64,000 nt of DNA from Cupriavidus metallidurans CH34 (lineage in GTDB: Bacteria > Pseudomonadota > Gammaproteobacteria > Burkholderiales > Burkholderiaceae). Numbering within the stretch: position 1 is the first letter of the stretch; each line of letters opens with the position of its first letter. The stretch spans positions 1,860,001 through 1,924,000 of the forward strand of contig NC_007974.2 in NCBI RefSeq assembly GCF_000196015.1, written 5' to 3'. Shown piece by piece: positions 36,101 to 45,774 of the stretch. A program made the position numbers and the translations under genes. The notes beneath the pieces are model-generated. The model did no database searches and had not been told where the DNA came from. It saw only the letters and a list, made by a program, of their open reading frames with translations.

Positions 36101-37044
36101 ACGGGAGCGCCATGCCGGTGGCATCGGCGTTCCCGGGACTCTCGTCCTCGCAGGCCAGCGCCATGCTGGCCCTTGGACCACGCTGGACCGATGACATCCA
36201 GGCCAACCGGCGGCAGGTATGCACGATCTACGACAGCGTGCATGCGGCACAGCCTGCCGACGGCATCCGCAGCCACGCCAACATTGCCTACGGTACGCAC
36301 GCACGGCAACGGCTCGATCTCTATCTGCCGGAGGGCAGCGCCGCCGGCGATGACCGGCCAGTGGTGGTCTTCGTCCACGGTGGCGCGTTCATACGTGGCG
36401 ACAAGGATGCCAGCCCGCATATCTACGCCAACGTGCCACGCTGGTGCGCGCGGCAGGGCTACATCGGTGTCAACGTCGAGTACCGGCTGGCTCCGGAGGC
36501 GTCCTATCCCGCCGGCGCCGAGGATGTGGCCATGGCGCTGGCGTGGTTGCGTGCCCATGCACGCGCCCATGGCGGCGATCCAGGGCGCATCGTATTGATC
36601 GGCCACTCCGCGGGCGGAAGCCACGTCGCAAGCTGCCTCAGCGATCCGGCCTGCGGCGAGAACGGCTCTGGCGTGGCCGGTGCCGTGCTCGTCAGCGCAC
36701 GCCTGCAGGCCGACACGCTGCCGGACAACCCCAACGCCAACGGCGTCGCCGCGTACTACGGCAGCGACCCGGCACTGCAACTAGCCCACGCGCCGATGCC
36801 CTTCGCGGGGCGCCTGCGTGTGCCGTTGATGGTGGCCTTCGCGGAGTTCGAGAATCCCTACCTGGATCTGTACGCGCTGCAGTACGCGGCGCGCGTACGC
36901 GAGGCGCAGGGACGCAGCCCGCGCGTGGTGCAGGTGGCACGCCACAACCATACGTCGATCGTCGCCCACCTCGGCACGGCCGACACCACACTCAGCCAAA
37001 CCCTGAGCGAGTTTCTGGAGACGGTCACGCGGATAACCACGTAG
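36097..37044 (+). CDS. Alpha/beta hydrolase (HSL-like esterase)
   Basis: A 315-residue protein. The oxyanion motif HGGAF is at 94-98, the nucleophile S171 in GHSAGG, and the histidine probably lies in RHNHTSIV near the end. Resembles hormone-sensitive-lipase-type esterases and, more remotely, eukaryotic kynurenine formamidase (HGGYW). In a kynurenine-linked operon it could act as an arylformamidase-like or ester-cleaving enzyme; this is speculation. Start at 36097 overlaps the VOC gene stop; an internal ATG at 36112 is also possible. Confidence 0.88.
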   Translation: MNGSAMPVASAFPGLSSSQASAMLALGPRWTDDIQANRRQVCTIYDSVHAAQPADGIRSHANIAYGTHARQRLDLYLPEGSAAGDDRPVVVFVHGGAFIRGDKDASPHIYANVPRWCARQGYIGVNVEYRLAPEASYPAGAEDVAMALAWLRAHARAHGGDPGRIVLIGHSAGGSHVASCLSDPACGENGSGVAGAVLVSARLQADTLPDNPNANGVAAYYGSDPALQLAHAPMPFAGRLRVPLMVAFAEFENPYLDLYALQYAARVREAQGRSPRVVQVARHNHTSIVAHLGTADTTLSQTLSEFLETVTRITT

Positions 37045-37111
37045 CTCTCAACCCACCGACCCTACCGCCCCTACCAGACAAGCATCAAAGAAAAAAACAG
37101 GAGACAAAGTC

Positions 37112-38014
37112 ATGCCCACCCAACAACTACGGGGCGTGTTCACCCCCGTCGTCACCCCGTTTCATGAAGACCTGTCGATCAACCTGCCCGCTTTCGTCGC
37201 GCACTGCAAGCGGTTGATCGCCGATGGCGCCGGTATCGCCATCTCGGGCACCAACAGCGAAGCCTGCTCGGAAACGTTCGAGGAACGCATCGCGCTCGTC
37301 GACGCCGCCATCGATGCGGGAATCCCCGGCGAGCGCGTGCTGGTGGGAACCGGTTGTTGCGCGATCGACGATGCCGTGGTGCTGACGCGCCACGCCATCG
37401 AACGTGGTTGCGCGGGTGTGCTGGTGCTGCCACCGTTCTTCTTCAAGAACGTGAGCGAAGACGGTGTCTTCGCCTACTACAGCGAACTGATCGCGCGCGT
37501 CAACGATCCCGCCCTGCGCATCGTGCTGTACCACATCCCTGCGATGTCTGGCGTGCCCATCTCGCTGTCGCTGATCGAGCGCCTCGTGCAGGCATTCCCA
37601 ACGCATATCGTGGGCATCAAGGACAGCAGCGGCAACTGGGACAACCTCGTGGCCATGCTCGAGCGTTTCCCGTCGCTCTCCATTTTTCCGGCCTCGGAAC
37701 TGCTGATGCTGCGCAGTCTGTCGCTGGGTGCCGCCGGCTGCATCTCCGCCACCAACAACATCAATGCGCGCGCCATCGCACAGGCATTCGCCGACGCGGC
37801 CGATGCAGCGCGCCTGCAGCCAGCGATCGCCGCGGTGCGCAGCACGGTGGAGCGATTCCCGATGGTGGCCGCCGTCAAGCACACGCTGGCGCAGCAGACC
37901 AGCGACCCCAGCTGGCGTCACGTGCGCCCACCCCTTGTGCCGCTGGCGGCGGATGCCTCCACCGAGTTGCTGCAGGCACTGGCCGGCATTCCCGCCATGG
38001 AGGCGCGCGCATGA
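37112..38014 (+). CDS. Dihydrodipicolinate synthase/N-acetylneuraminate lyase family protein
   Basis: A 300-residue TIM barrel. The Schiff-base lysine is K170 (HIVGIKDSSGNWDN) and the tyrosine is Y140 (LYHIPAM). The N-terminal GVFTPVVTPFHED and ISGTNSEACSETFEER are family-typical (GTTGE replaced by GTNSE). The fold catalyses aldol cleavage or condensation with pyruvate; a housekeeping DapA role is unlikely in this operon, so it is probably a pyruvate-releasing aldolase or hydratase of a catabolic step. The next gene overlaps it by 4 bp. Confidence 0.92.
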   Translation: MPTQQLRGVFTPVVTPFHEDLSINLPAFVAHCKRLIADGAGIAISGTNSEACSETFEERIALVDAAIDAGIPGERVLVGTGCCAIDDAVVLTRHAIERGCAGVLVLPPFFFKNVSEDGVFAYYSELIARVNDPALRIVLYHIPAMSGVPISLSLIERLVQAFPTHIVGIKDSSGNWDNLVAMLERFPSLSIFPASELLMLRSLSLGAAGCISATNNINARAIAQAFADAADAARLQPAIAAVRSTVERFPMVAAVKHTLAQQTSDPSWRHVRPPLVPLAADASTELLQALAGIPAMEARA

Positions 38015-38454
38015 ATCCGCCGCCACTTGCGGCGTACTCGCCTGCGCGCCGGGCCGGTGGCCATGTCCACCTGGCCGGCATGAGCCCGCGCACGCACGAT
38101 GGATGCGCGGGCGTGTCGACCGGCGCCAACGGCGAGCGTGTCTATGACCTCGCCGCGCAGACCGAGTGCGTGCTCGACAAGATCGATCGTGCCTTACAGG
38201 CGGAAGGACTCGAACTGGTCAACTGCGTGACGATGACTTGCTATCTGGTCGACATGCGCGACTACGCCGCATTCAATGCGGCCTACGATGCCATCTGCAT
38301 GCGCCGCTTTTCCAGCGCGGGCCAGCCCTTGCCGGCGCGTACTTGTGTGGCTGTGGCCGCGCTGCCGCACCCTGACATGCGCGTGGAGATCACCGCGACG
38401 GCCTGGGGGCCGGACACGCCGGACAGCCCAAGCAACGCACGGGGTGCCGCATGA
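38011..38454 (+). CDS. RidA/YjgF family protein (RutC-like candidate)
   Basis: A 147-residue protein. ATG at 38011 overlaps the previous stop; the protein starts MNPPPLAAYSPARRAGGHVH. RidA features: LAGMSPRT near residue 22, CVLDKIDRALQAEGLELVNC (trimer helix), and the conserved PARTCVAVAALPHPDMRVEI, which contains the catalytic arginine. RidA proteins deaminate enamines and imines. The gene overlaps an RutE-like nitroreductase (ATGA), a pair that in the Rut pyrimidine pathway removes aminoacrylate and malonic semialdehyde. One of two RidA genes in this operon. Confidence 0.9.
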   Translation: MNPPPLAAYSPARRAGGHVHLAGMSPRTHDGCAGVSTGANGERVYDLAAQTECVLDKIDRALQAEGLELVNCVTMTCYLVDMRDYAAFNAAYDAICMRRFSSAGQPLPARTCVAVAALPHPDMRVEITATAWGPDTPDSPSNARGAA

Positions 38455-39044
38455 GTGCGCCAGTCGCATCCGATGTGCTCGACACCCTGTTCCTGACGGC
38501 CCGCAGCCACAACGGCTGGCTCGACGGGGACGTCTCCGACGCCACATTGACCCGGCTCTATGCACTCGTCAGCCAGGGGCCGACCAGCGCCAACTGCAGC
38601 CCGATGCGCCTGGTCTTCGTGCGCTCCGACGCCGCCAGGGCAAGGCTCCTGCCTACCCTCGCGCCAGCGAATGTCGACAAGGTCAGGCACGCCCCAGTCA
38701 CCGCCATCGTGGCCTACGACACGGCGTTCCACGCGTTCGGCGAAACCTTGTTCCCGCACCGTCCCGCCATGTTCGACACGTTCGCAGCGGACCCCGCACT
38801 GGCTGCGGAAACGGCGATGCGCAACGGCTCGATGCAGGGCGGCTACCTGATTCTGGCGGCGCGCGCGCTCGGCCTGGACTGCGGCCCGCTCTCCGGCTTC
38901 AATGCGGACGCGGTGAACCGCGCCTTCTTTCCCGACGGGCGCTGGCGTGTCAACTTCCTGTGCAACCTTGGCAAGGGAGACCCGGCGCGACTGTTCGCAA
39001 AGCTGCCGCGATTACCCTTCGATCAGGCCTGCCGCATCGAGTAG
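38451..39044 (+). CDS. RutE-like nitroreductase (malonic semialdehyde reductase family)
   Basis: A 197-residue flavoprotein of the RutE (HadB/RutE) group: LFLTARSHNGWLDGDVSDAT, QGPTSANCSPMRLVFV (FMN site) and NGSMQGGYLILAARALGLDC, then GPLSGFNADAVNRAFFP. RutE reduces malonic semialdehyde to 3-hydroxypropionate using NADH/FMN. Start overlaps the RidA stop by 4 bp. It indicates that a reactive short-chain semialdehyde or nitro compound arises in this operon pathway, which the known 3-hydroxyanthranilate route does not require. Confidence 0.9.
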   Translation: MSAPVASDVLDTLFLTARSHNGWLDGDVSDATLTRLYALVSQGPTSANCSPMRLVFVRSDAARARLLPTLAPANVDKVRHAPVTAIVAYDTAFHAFGETLFPHRPAMFDTFAADPALAAETAMRNGSMQGGYLILAARALGLDCGPLSGFNADAVNRAFFPDGRWRVNFLCNLGKGDPARLFAKLPRLPFDQACRIE

Positions 39045-39122
39045 CACTGCCGGCCGCAACCCATCACAATATCCCCCTGCGCACAGAGCCAGAAGGCCGG
39101 TGCAGGAGAACTGGAGGAGACC

Positions 39123-40115
39123 ATGAACATTTCCCAGCTGCGCGCCCGCCTGCGCGCCATCACCCGCGGGGCCGCGCTGGCGCTGTGCGCGCTCGCTGCC
39201 GCCCCCGGCCATGCCCAGGAGCCCTGGCCATCGCGGCCGGTCACCATTGTCGTGCCCTTTGCGCCGGGCGGTAATACCGACATGATCACGCGCCTGATGG
39301 CCGAGCGCCTGACCAAGGCGTTCGGCAAGCCATTCGTCGTGGACAATCGCGGCGGTGCGGCGGGCCTGATCGCGGCCGAGTACGTCGCGCGCGCGCCCGC
39401 CGACGGCTACGTGCTGTTCATGTCCACGCTGACGCAGATCGTCACCGCGCCAATGACCAACAAGATCCGCTACGATCCGGTGCGTGACTTCGTACCCATC
39501 ATCAACGTCGGCGGCAATCCTTTCGTGCTGACGGCCAGTACGCGCAACAACTTCAAGTCGCTCGACGACCTGGTGCGCTATGGCAAGGCCCACCCCGGCG
39601 CACTCAATGTCGGACATGCCGGCAATGGCGGCCTGACGCAACTCTCCGCACTGCTGTTCCTGAACCGGGCCGGCATCCAGGCCACCATGGTTCCGTATCG
39701 CGGCGGCGCGCCAGCGCTTGCCGATGTGCTCGCCGGCCAGATCGACTTGTACAGCGCCAGCGTGTCGGAAGTCATGCCCTACAACGGTACCGGCAAGGTG
39801 TCCCTGCTGGCCGTCTCCAGCGACAAGCGCCTGCCAGTGCTGCCAAACGTCCCCACCATCGCCGAGACCTTCCCGGGCCATGAGGTGGATACGTGGAACG
39901 GGCTGGTGGGGCCGGCAAAGATGCCTCCGGAAATCGTCGACCGCATCGCCGCCGAATCGAAGAAGATCATCGCCGAGCCGGAGTTCCGCGCGCGCCTTGA
40001 GAAAGCCGGCATCATCCCCTTGGGAGAGACCCGCGACGCCTTTGCCCAGCGCATCCAGAAGGATCGCGCGAAGTGGAAACCCGTCGTCGAGGCGGCTGGC
40101 ATCCAGCCCGAGTAA
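39123..40115 (+). CDS. Tripartite tricarboxylate transporter (Bug/TctC family) substrate-binding protein
   Basis: A 330-residue protein with signal peptide (residues 1-37, AAAPGHAQEP), then WPSRPVTIVVPFAPGGNTDM and FVVDNRGGAAGLI, the classical Bug signature. It follows GGAGGAG and ATG at 39123. It is a periplasmic carboxylate receptor; its place inside the catabolic operon suggests a pathway substrate, such as a pyridine or aromatic carboxylate (inference). No membrane partner is near. Confidence 0.93.
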   Translation: MNISQLRARLRAITRGAALALCALAAAPGHAQEPWPSRPVTIVVPFAPGGNTDMITRLMAERLTKAFGKPFVVDNRGGAAGLIAAEYVARAPADGYVLFMSTLTQIVTAPMTNKIRYDPVRDFVPIINVGGNPFVLTASTRNNFKSLDDLVRYGKAHPGALNVGHAGNGGLTQLSALLFLNRAGIQATMVPYRGGAPALADVLAGQIDLYSASVSEVMPYNGTGKVSLLAVSSDKRLPVLPNVPTIAETFPGHEVDTWNGLVGPAKMPPEIVDRIAAESKKIIAEPEFRARLEKAGIIPLGETRDAFAQRIQKDRAKWKPVVEAAGIQPE

Positions 40116-40130
40116 GGCTGGGCCGCAGGT

Positions 40131-40147
40131 ATTCCGACCCGGAATAG
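40131..40147 (+). repeat. Short inverted repeat after the Bug gene
   Basis: TATTCCG, three bases, CGGAATA: a perfect 7-bp inverted repeat 15 bp after the Bug stop, without a T-run. It could be a processing hairpin or a protein site. Confidence 0.4.
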
Positions 40148-40225
40148 ACAACGGCGAAGGATTCAATTTCCAGCGATGTGACCGCTGCCTACACTGCGTC
40201 TCAGACCATCGCCGGAGACTGCACC

Positions 40226-41689
40226 GTGTCGCTCCCTTCCGCTCTCTATCGGAACTACGTGGATGGCCGCTTCGAGGAAGCGGCCAATCTTTTTCCCAAT
40301 CTCTCACCGGTCGACGGCAGCATCGTCGGCCACGTCTGCGAAGCCGACGCCAGCCAGGTGGATCGCGCGGTGCAAGCCGCACGCGCCGCAATGGAGGGCC
40401 CCTGGGGCAACACCAGCGCCGCCGAGCGCGCCCGGGTGTTGCATGCCGTTGCCGACGGCATCGAACGGCGCTTCGATGAATTCGTCGCCGCCGAGGTGGC
40501 CGATACCGGGCGTACCGAGCAACAGGCGCGCGCGCTCGACATCCGCCGCGGCGTGCTGAACTTCCGCACGTTCGCGGACCTGGCCAGCCAGGCGGGCGGC
40601 GACTACTTCGACATGAGGACGGCCGAAGGCGACGTCTTCAGCTACACCGTACGCAAACCCCACGGCGTCGTCGGCATCATCTCTCCGTGGAACCTGCCCA
40701 TGCTGCTGATGACGTGGAAGGTTGCCCCCGCGCTGGCCTGCGGCAACGCCGTCGTCGTCAAGCCATCGGAGGAGACCCCCGGTAGCGCCACGTTGCTGGC
40801 CGAGGTCATGCATGAGGCCGGCGTGCCGGCGGGTGTATTCAATCTCGTACACGGCTTCGGCGGCGGCTCGGCAGGCGAGTTCCTGTCGCGGCATCCGGGC
40901 ATCGACGCCCTCACCTTTACGGGTGAATCTCGCACCGGCAGCACCATCATGAAAGCGGTGGCTGACGGCGTGAAGGAAATCTCCTTCGAACTGGGCGGCA
41001 AGAACGCCGCCGTGGTCTTCGCCGACTGCGATTTCGACAAGGCCGTGGCGGGCGTGATGCGGTCCAGCTTCACCAACACCGGGCAGGTATGCCTGTGCTC
41101 CGAGCGCGTCTACGTGGAGCGGCCAATCTTCGAACGCTTTGTGGCGGCGATGAAGGCGCGCGCGGAAGCCTTGCGCATCGGCTACCCAACGGTGGAGGGC
41201 GTGGAGATGGGTTCACTGATCTCCCGCAATCACCGCGACAAGGTGCTGTCCTATTACGCGCTGGCGCGGGAGGAAGGCGCGACTGTCGTCACCGGTGGCG
41301 GCGTGCCGCATTTTGGCGACGCACGCGACAACGGCGCCTATGTGCAGCCCACCATCTGGACCGGCTTGCCTGACTCGGCACGCTGCATTCAGGAGGAGAT
41401 CTTCGGACCGGTCTGCCATATCGCGCCGTTCGACACCGACGCCGAGGTGGTGAAGCGCGTCAACGATTCGCGCTATGGACTCGCCGCCTCGGTGTGGACC
41501 CGGGACCTCGCGCGCGCGCACCGCGTCACACGGCAGTTCGACGTCGGCATCGTCTGGGTCAACACCTGGTTCCTGCGCGATCTGCGCACGCCATTTGGCG
41601 GCACCCGGCTGTCCGGTATCGGCCGCGAGGGTGGACGCCATTCGCTCGACTTCTATTCCTCCCTGACCACCATCTGCGTCAATCCCTGA
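40226..41689 (+). CDS. nbaE: 2-aminomuconic/2-hydroxymuconic 6-semialdehyde dehydrogenase
   Basis: The GTG at 40226, eight bases after GGAG, gives 487 residues, close to the usual 486; earlier in-frame GTG at 40178 lengthens it by 16. Aldehyde dehydrogenase motifs: [48 protein letters not shown], catalytic C289 in [21 protein letters not shown], and [14 protein letters not shown]. The [11 protein letters not shown] stretch is typical of the 2-hydroxymuconic semialdehyde group. In this setting it should oxidise 2-aminomuconate semialdehyde to 2-aminomuconate using NAD+ (nbaE/amnC role); the gene symbol is from context. Confidence 0.92.
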   Translation: MSLPSALYRNYVDGRFEEAANLFPNLSPVDGSIVGHVCEADASQVDRAVQAARAAMEGPWGNTSAAERARVLHAVADGIERRFDEFVAAEVADTGRTEQQARALDIRRGVLNFRTFADLASQAGGDYFDMRTAEGDVFSYTVRKPHGVVGIISPWNLPMLLMTWKVAPALACGNAVVVKPSEETPGSATLLAEVMHEAGVPAGVFNLVHGFGGGSAGEFLSRHPGIDALTFTGESRTGSTIMKAVADGVKEISFELGGKNAAVVFADCDFDKAVAGVMRSSFTNTGQVCLCSERVYVERPIFERFVAAMKARAEALRIGYPTVEGVEMGSLISRNHRDKVLSYYALAREEGATVVTGGGVPHFGDARDNGAYVQPTIWTGLPDSARCIQEEIFGPVCHIAPFDTDAEVVKRVNDSRYGLAASVWTRDLARAHRVTRQFDVGIVWVNTWFLRDLRTPFGGTRLSGIGREGGRHSLDFYSSLTTICVNP

Positions 41690-41708
41690 CGCCATTGCGA
41701 GAGACCGC

Positions 41709-42530
41709 ATGCTGAACCCCGAACTCATCCAGGTTGCGGACCAACTCCGGTTCGCCTCCGAGCATGGCCAGCCTTGCCCGCCGGTGCGCGATGCCATCGC
41801 GCGGGCCGCCAGCGCCGGCGCCGATCCACTTGCGCTGGCCTACGCCGTCCAGCAGCGCAACACCGAGCACGCACTCGCCGCCGGCCGCCGGCTGGTTGGC
41901 CGCAAGATCGGCCTGACATCCGTCGCCGTACAACGGCAACTGGGCGTGGACCAGCCAGATTTCGGCATGCTCTTTGCCGACATGGTGCGCCAGGACGGTG
42001 AAGAGATCGACTGGGGCGATGTCCTGCAGCCCAAGGTCGAAACCGAGATCGCGCTGGTGCTGGAGCATGACCTGCCGCACGCCGCGCACACCGTCGCCGA
42101 CGTGATCCGGGCAACCGCCTTCGCGCTGCCCGCCATCGAGATCGTTGGCAGCCGGATCGCCAACTGGGATATCCGGCTGACGGACACCATTGCCGACAAT
42201 GCCTCGTCCGGCCTCTATGTGCTGGGCACGCGGCCCGTTTCGCTCGCCGCGCTGGATCTCCCGCATTGCGGCATGGTCATGGAACTGGCCGGCGAACCGG
42301 TCTCAGTGGGCAGCGGCGCGGCCTGTCTTGGCAATCCGTTGAATGCCGCCGTCTGGCTCGCCAACACAATGAGCCGCGTTGGCGCACCGCTGCGCGCCGG
42401 CGACACCATCCTTACCGGCGCGCTCGGCCCCATGGTCGCCGTGCAGCCGGGCAATGTCTTTACCGCCAGCATCGAGGGCCTGGGTAGCGTGACCGCGTCG
42501 TTCCAGGCCGTCAGACAAGGAGACGCCTGA
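41709..42530 (+). CDS. 2-oxopent-4-enoate hydratase
   Basis: A 273-residue member of the hydratase/decarboxylase (FAH-like) family, usually about 260. [41 protein letters not shown] and [20 protein letters not shown], then [12 protein letters not shown] are typical of MhpD/DmpE. It adds water to 2-oxopent-4-enoate to give 4-hydroxy-2-oxovalerate. Its paralog, the decarboxylase, is encoded at 44521. Cotranscribed with the dehydrogenase upstream (19 bp) and acetaldehyde dehydrogenase downstream (1 bp). Confidence 0.93.
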
Positions 42531-42531
42531 G

Positions 42532-43476
42532 ATGAAACCCTGCAAGGTAGCCATCATCGGTTCCGGCAACATCGGCACCGACCTGATGATCAAGATCCTG
42601 CGCCACGGCAAGCATGTCGAGATGGGCGCCATGGTGGGGATCGATCCCACCTCGGAAGGCCTGGCGCGCGCGACACGCCTCGGCGTGCCGGTCACCGCCG
42701 CCGGCATCGACGGCCTGCTGGCCATGCCGGAGTTCGGTGAGATCCGCATCGCCTTCGATGCCACCAGCGCCGGCGCGCACGCCCGCCACAACGCCACGCT
42801 GCAGGCGCACAACGTGCGCGTGATCGATCTGACACCAGCTGCCATCGGCCCCTACGTGGTGCCCAGCGTCAATGCCGGCGAACATCTTGATGCGCCGAAC
42901 CTCAACATGGTCACCTGCGGCGGCCAGGCCACCATTCCCATCGTGGCAGCCGTGGCCAGCGTGACGCCGGTCCACTATGCGGAGATCGTGGCCTCGATCG
43001 CGAGCAAGTCCGCCGGCCCCGGCACGCGCGACAACATCGACGAGTTCACGGAAACGACCTCCCGCGCCATCGAATCAGTGGGCGGCGCCAGGCGCGGCAA
43101 GGCCATCATCGTTCTCAACCCGGCCGAGCCGCCGCTGATCATGCGCGACACCGTGTGCTGCCTGATCGACGAAGCCGACACCGCGGCGATCGAAGCCGCG
43201 GTGCACGCGATGGTGGAACGCATGCAGGGCTATGTGCCCGGATACCGGCTCAAACAGCGTGTGCAGTTCGACCGCATCGACACACCGGTGAATGTGCCCG
43301 GCCTCGGACCGACGACCGGCCTGAAGGTCACGGTCTTCCTGGAAGTGGAAGGCGCCGCGCACTACCTGCCCGCCTATGCAGGCAATCTGGACATCATGAC
43401 GAGCGCCGCGCTCGCATGCGCCGAACGCGTCGCACAGGCATTGGGCAATCATCATGCCCTGTCGGCAGCAAGCTAA
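42532..43476 (+). CDS. dmpF: Acetaldehyde dehydrogenase (acylating)
   Basis: A 314-residue protein. Rossmann start [20 protein letters not shown], catalytic C129 in [12 protein letters not shown], and [20 protein letters not shown]. It converts acetaldehyde with NAD+ and CoA to acetyl-CoA. It works as a channelling complex with the aldolase encoded 10 bp downstream. Full length for DmpF/BphJ/MhpF. Codon and GC content match the neighbours. Confidence 0.97.
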
Positions 43477-43486
43477 GGAGCCGGTC

Positions 43487-44524
43487 ATGACCGACAAGAA
43501 ACTTTATATCTCCGATGTGACCCTGCGTGATGGTAGCCACGCGATCCGTCACCAGTACTCGGTTCCGCAGGTGCGTGCCATCGCACGCGCGCTCGATGCG
43601 GCAGGCGTGGACTCGATCGAGGTGGCGCACGGCGACGGCCTGGCTGGCTCCAGCTTCAACTACGGATTCGGCGCCCACACCGACGTGGAATGGATCGCGG
43701 CAGTGGCGGAGTCCGTGCAGCGCGCAGCGGTGGCCACGCTGCTGCTGCCGGGCATCGGTACCGTGCACGACTTGCGCGAAGCCTACGCCGCCGGCGCACG
43801 CGTGGTCAGGGTGGCCACGCACTGCACCGAGGCCGACACGGCGCGGCAGCATATCGAGACCGCGCGGTCGATGGGGATGAATGTCGCCGGCTTCCTGATG
43901 ATGAGCCACATGATCCCGCCCGACAGGCTGGCCGGCCAGGCAAAGCTGATGGAAAGTTACGGCGCGCATTGTGTCTACGTGGTGGACTCCGGCGGCGCCT
44001 TGACCATGGACGGCGTGCGCGCGCGCTTTCGTGCGTTCAAAGACGTGCTCGATCCAAAGACTGAGACCGGCATGCACGCGCACCACAACCTCAGCCTGGG
44101 CGTTGCCAACAGCATCGTCGCGGTTGAGGAAGGTTGCGACCGCATCGATGCGAGCCTGGCCGGCATGGGCGCGGGCGCGGGCAATGCGCCGCTGGAGGTC
44201 TTTATTGCCGCTGCCGAACGCATGGGATGGCACCACGGCTGCGATCTCTACCAGTTGATGGACGCCGCCGACGACATCGTGCGCCCGCTGCAGGATCGCC
44301 CCGTGCGCGTGGACCGCGAAACGCTGGCGCTCGGCTACGCCGGCGTGTATTCGAGCTTCCTGCGCCACGCGGAGAGCGCGGCCGGCAAGTACGGCCTGAA
44401 GACCGTCGATATCCTGGTCGAGCTGGGACGCCGCCGCATGGTGGGCGGGCAGGAAGACATGATCGTCGATGTGGCGCTCGACCTGCAGCGGTCGGGCGGC
44501 GCGAAGAGCAGGGAGGCAGCATGA
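43487..44524 (+). CDS. dmpG: 4-hydroxy-2-oxovalerate aldolase
   Basis: A 345-residue protein; ATG at 43487 is preceded by AAGGAG. TIM-barrel landmarks: [20 protein letters not shown] (metal Asp and substrate arginine), [16 protein letters not shown] and the metal histidines in [15 protein letters not shown]. It splits 4-hydroxy-2-oxovalerate to pyruvate and acetaldehyde, which passes through a tunnel to the dehydrogenase. The next gene overlaps by 4 bp. Confidence 0.97.
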   Translation: MTDKKLYISDVTLRDGSHAIRHQYSVPQVRAIARALDAAGVDSIEVAHGDGLAGSSFNYGFGAHTDVEWIAAVAESVQRAAVATLLLPGIGTVHDLREAYAAGARVVRVATHCTEADTARQHIETARSMGMNVAGFLMMSHMIPPDRLAGQAKLMESYGAHCVYVVDSGGALTMDGVRARFRAFKDVLDPKTETGMHAHHNLSLGVANSIVAVEEGCDRIDASLAGMGAGAGNAPLEVFIAAAERMGWHHGCDLYQLMDAADDIVRPLQDRPVRVDRETLALGYAGVYSSFLRHAESAAGKYGLKTVDILVELGRRRMVGGQEDMIVDVALDLQRSGGAKSREAA

Positions 44525-45285
44525 GCCATCACGCCGCCATTGCAGGCGCCCTGGACGCTGCCGCGCGCGACGCCGCGGCGATCGGCCAGTTCAGCGCGGC
44601 CTCGCCGTTCACGATTGACGAGGCCTACGGCATCCAGGCCATGTCGATCGAACACCGCTGCCAGCGCGGCGAACGCCGCGTCGGCATCAAGCTGGGTTTC
44701 ACCAGCCGCGCCAAGATGGTCCAGATGGGCGTGGATAGCCTGATCTGGGGATGGCTGACCGACGCCATGATCGAGGAAGACGGCGGCCGCGTGGATCTGG
44801 AACGCTATATCCATCCGCGCGCCGAACCGGAGGTCTGCTTTCTGACCCGCCGCGACATCACTGGCCCGCTGACCCTGCTGGAGAGTGTCGACTACCTGGA
44901 GGCCGTGGCGCCGGCGATCGAGATCATCGACTCGCGCTACCGCGATTTCCGCTTCACGCTGGAAGATGTCGTGGCCGACAACTGCTCGTCGGCGGGACTG
45001 GTCGTCGGCCCGTGGTCGCGCAATGTTGATGTACTGGCCAATCTCGGCGTGGTGCTGCGCATCGACGGCCGCACCAGGCAAACGGGTTCGACCGCCGCCA
45101 TTCTCGGACATCCGCTGCGCAGCCTCGTACAGGCATCGCACGTGCTGACGCGCGCCGGCGCAGTGCTGCCAGCCGGCAGCCTGATCATGGCGGGAGCGGC
45201 CACGGCTGCGGAAGCGTTCGTGCGCGGCAACCATGTTTCGGCAACGATAGGCGCGCTTGGCCGCGCTTCTTTCCTGGCGGCATGA
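44521..45285 (+). CDS. dmpH: 4-oxalocrotonate (2-oxo-3-hexenedioate) decarboxylase
   Basis: A 254-residue protein of the same family as the hydratase at 41709. [42 protein letters not shown] and [16 protein letters not shown], then [17 protein letters not shown] are DmpH/XylI features. It decarboxylates 2-oxo-3-hexenedioate, the product of 2-aminomuconate deamination, to 2-oxopent-4-enoate with Mg2+. Start at ATG 44521 overlaps the aldolase stop. A hairpin follows at 45292. Confidence 0.94.
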   Translation: MSHHAAIAGALDAAARDAAAIGQFSAASPFTIDEAYGIQAMSIEHRCQRGERRVGIKLGFTSRAKMVQMGVDSLIWGWLTDAMIEEDGGRVDLERYIHPRAEPEVCFLTRRDITGPLTLLESVDYLEAVAPAIEIIDSRYRDFRFTLEDVVADNCSSAGLVVGPWSRNVDVLANLGVVLRIDGRTRQTGSTAAILGHPLRSLVQASHVLTRAGAVLPAGSLIMAGAATAAEAFVRGNHVSATIGALGRASFLAA

Positions 45286-45291
45286 CGCCAT

Positions 45292-45314
45292 GCCTGCCCG
45301 GCTACCGGGCAGGC
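45292..45314 (+). terminator. Strong hairpin between decarboxylase and RidA genes
   Basis: GCCTGCCCGG, CTA, CCGGGCAGGC: a perfect 10-bp stem with a 3-base loop and no T-run, 7 bp after the decarboxylase stop. It may stabilise or process the message; the genes downstream appear to belong to the same pathway. Confidence 0.55.
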
Positions 45315-45336
45315 CTTCACAACGAAAAGAGCAAAC

Positions 45337-45774
45337 ATGCAGGCAAACTCCGCTTCATCAGTGGTGGCCGGAAAGGCCACGCCACGCGGCACCTTTCCCC
45401 ATGTGCGTCGCGCTGGAGACTTCCTGTTCGTCTCGGGCACCAGCTCCCGCCGCGCCGACAATACCTTCGAGGGCGTCGAGGTGGATGCCATGGGTACGAC
45501 CGCACTGGATATCCGCCGGCAAACCCGCGCTGTGATCGAGAACATTCGGGACATCCTGCGCAGCGTGGGCGCGGACCTGGAGGACGTGGTGGAAATCACC
45601 AGCTTCCTGGTGGATATGAACGACTTCGGTGGCTACAACGCGGTGTATGCCGAGTACTTCGGCTACGAAGGACCGACCCGCACGACCGTGGCCGTGCACC
45701 AGCTTCCGCATCCCCACCTGCGCATCGAGATCAAAGCGATCGCCTACCGTCCGCTCACGTCCCAGGCAACATGA
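45337..45774 (+). CDS. nbaF: RidA family 2-aminomuconate deaminase
   Basis: A 145-residue RidA-fold protein. [20 protein letters not shown] then [31 protein letters not shown], and [20 protein letters not shown]. The family includes 2-aminomuconate deaminase (AmnD/NbaF), and the gene touches the ACMS decarboxylase gene (4-bp overlap). It probably turns 2-aminomuconate into 2-oxo-3-hexenedioate and ammonia; the symbol is by context, and the RidA at 38011 is the alternative. Confidence 0.88.
   Translation: MQANSASSVVAGKATPRGTFPHVRRAGDFLFVSGTSSRRADNTFEGVEVDAMGTTALDIRRQTRAVIENIRDILRSVGADLEDVVEITSFLVDMNDFGGYNAVYAEYFGYEGPTRTTVAVHQLPHPHLRIEIKAIAYRPLTSQAT

Noticed and set aside
34799..36304. A 501-residue minus-strand frame
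   Set aside because: Antisense to the FAH, VOC and esterase genes; arginine-rich without any domain pattern.
39012..40391. A 459-residue minus-strand frame
   Set aside because: Antisense to the Bug and dehydrogenase genes; no recognisable family.
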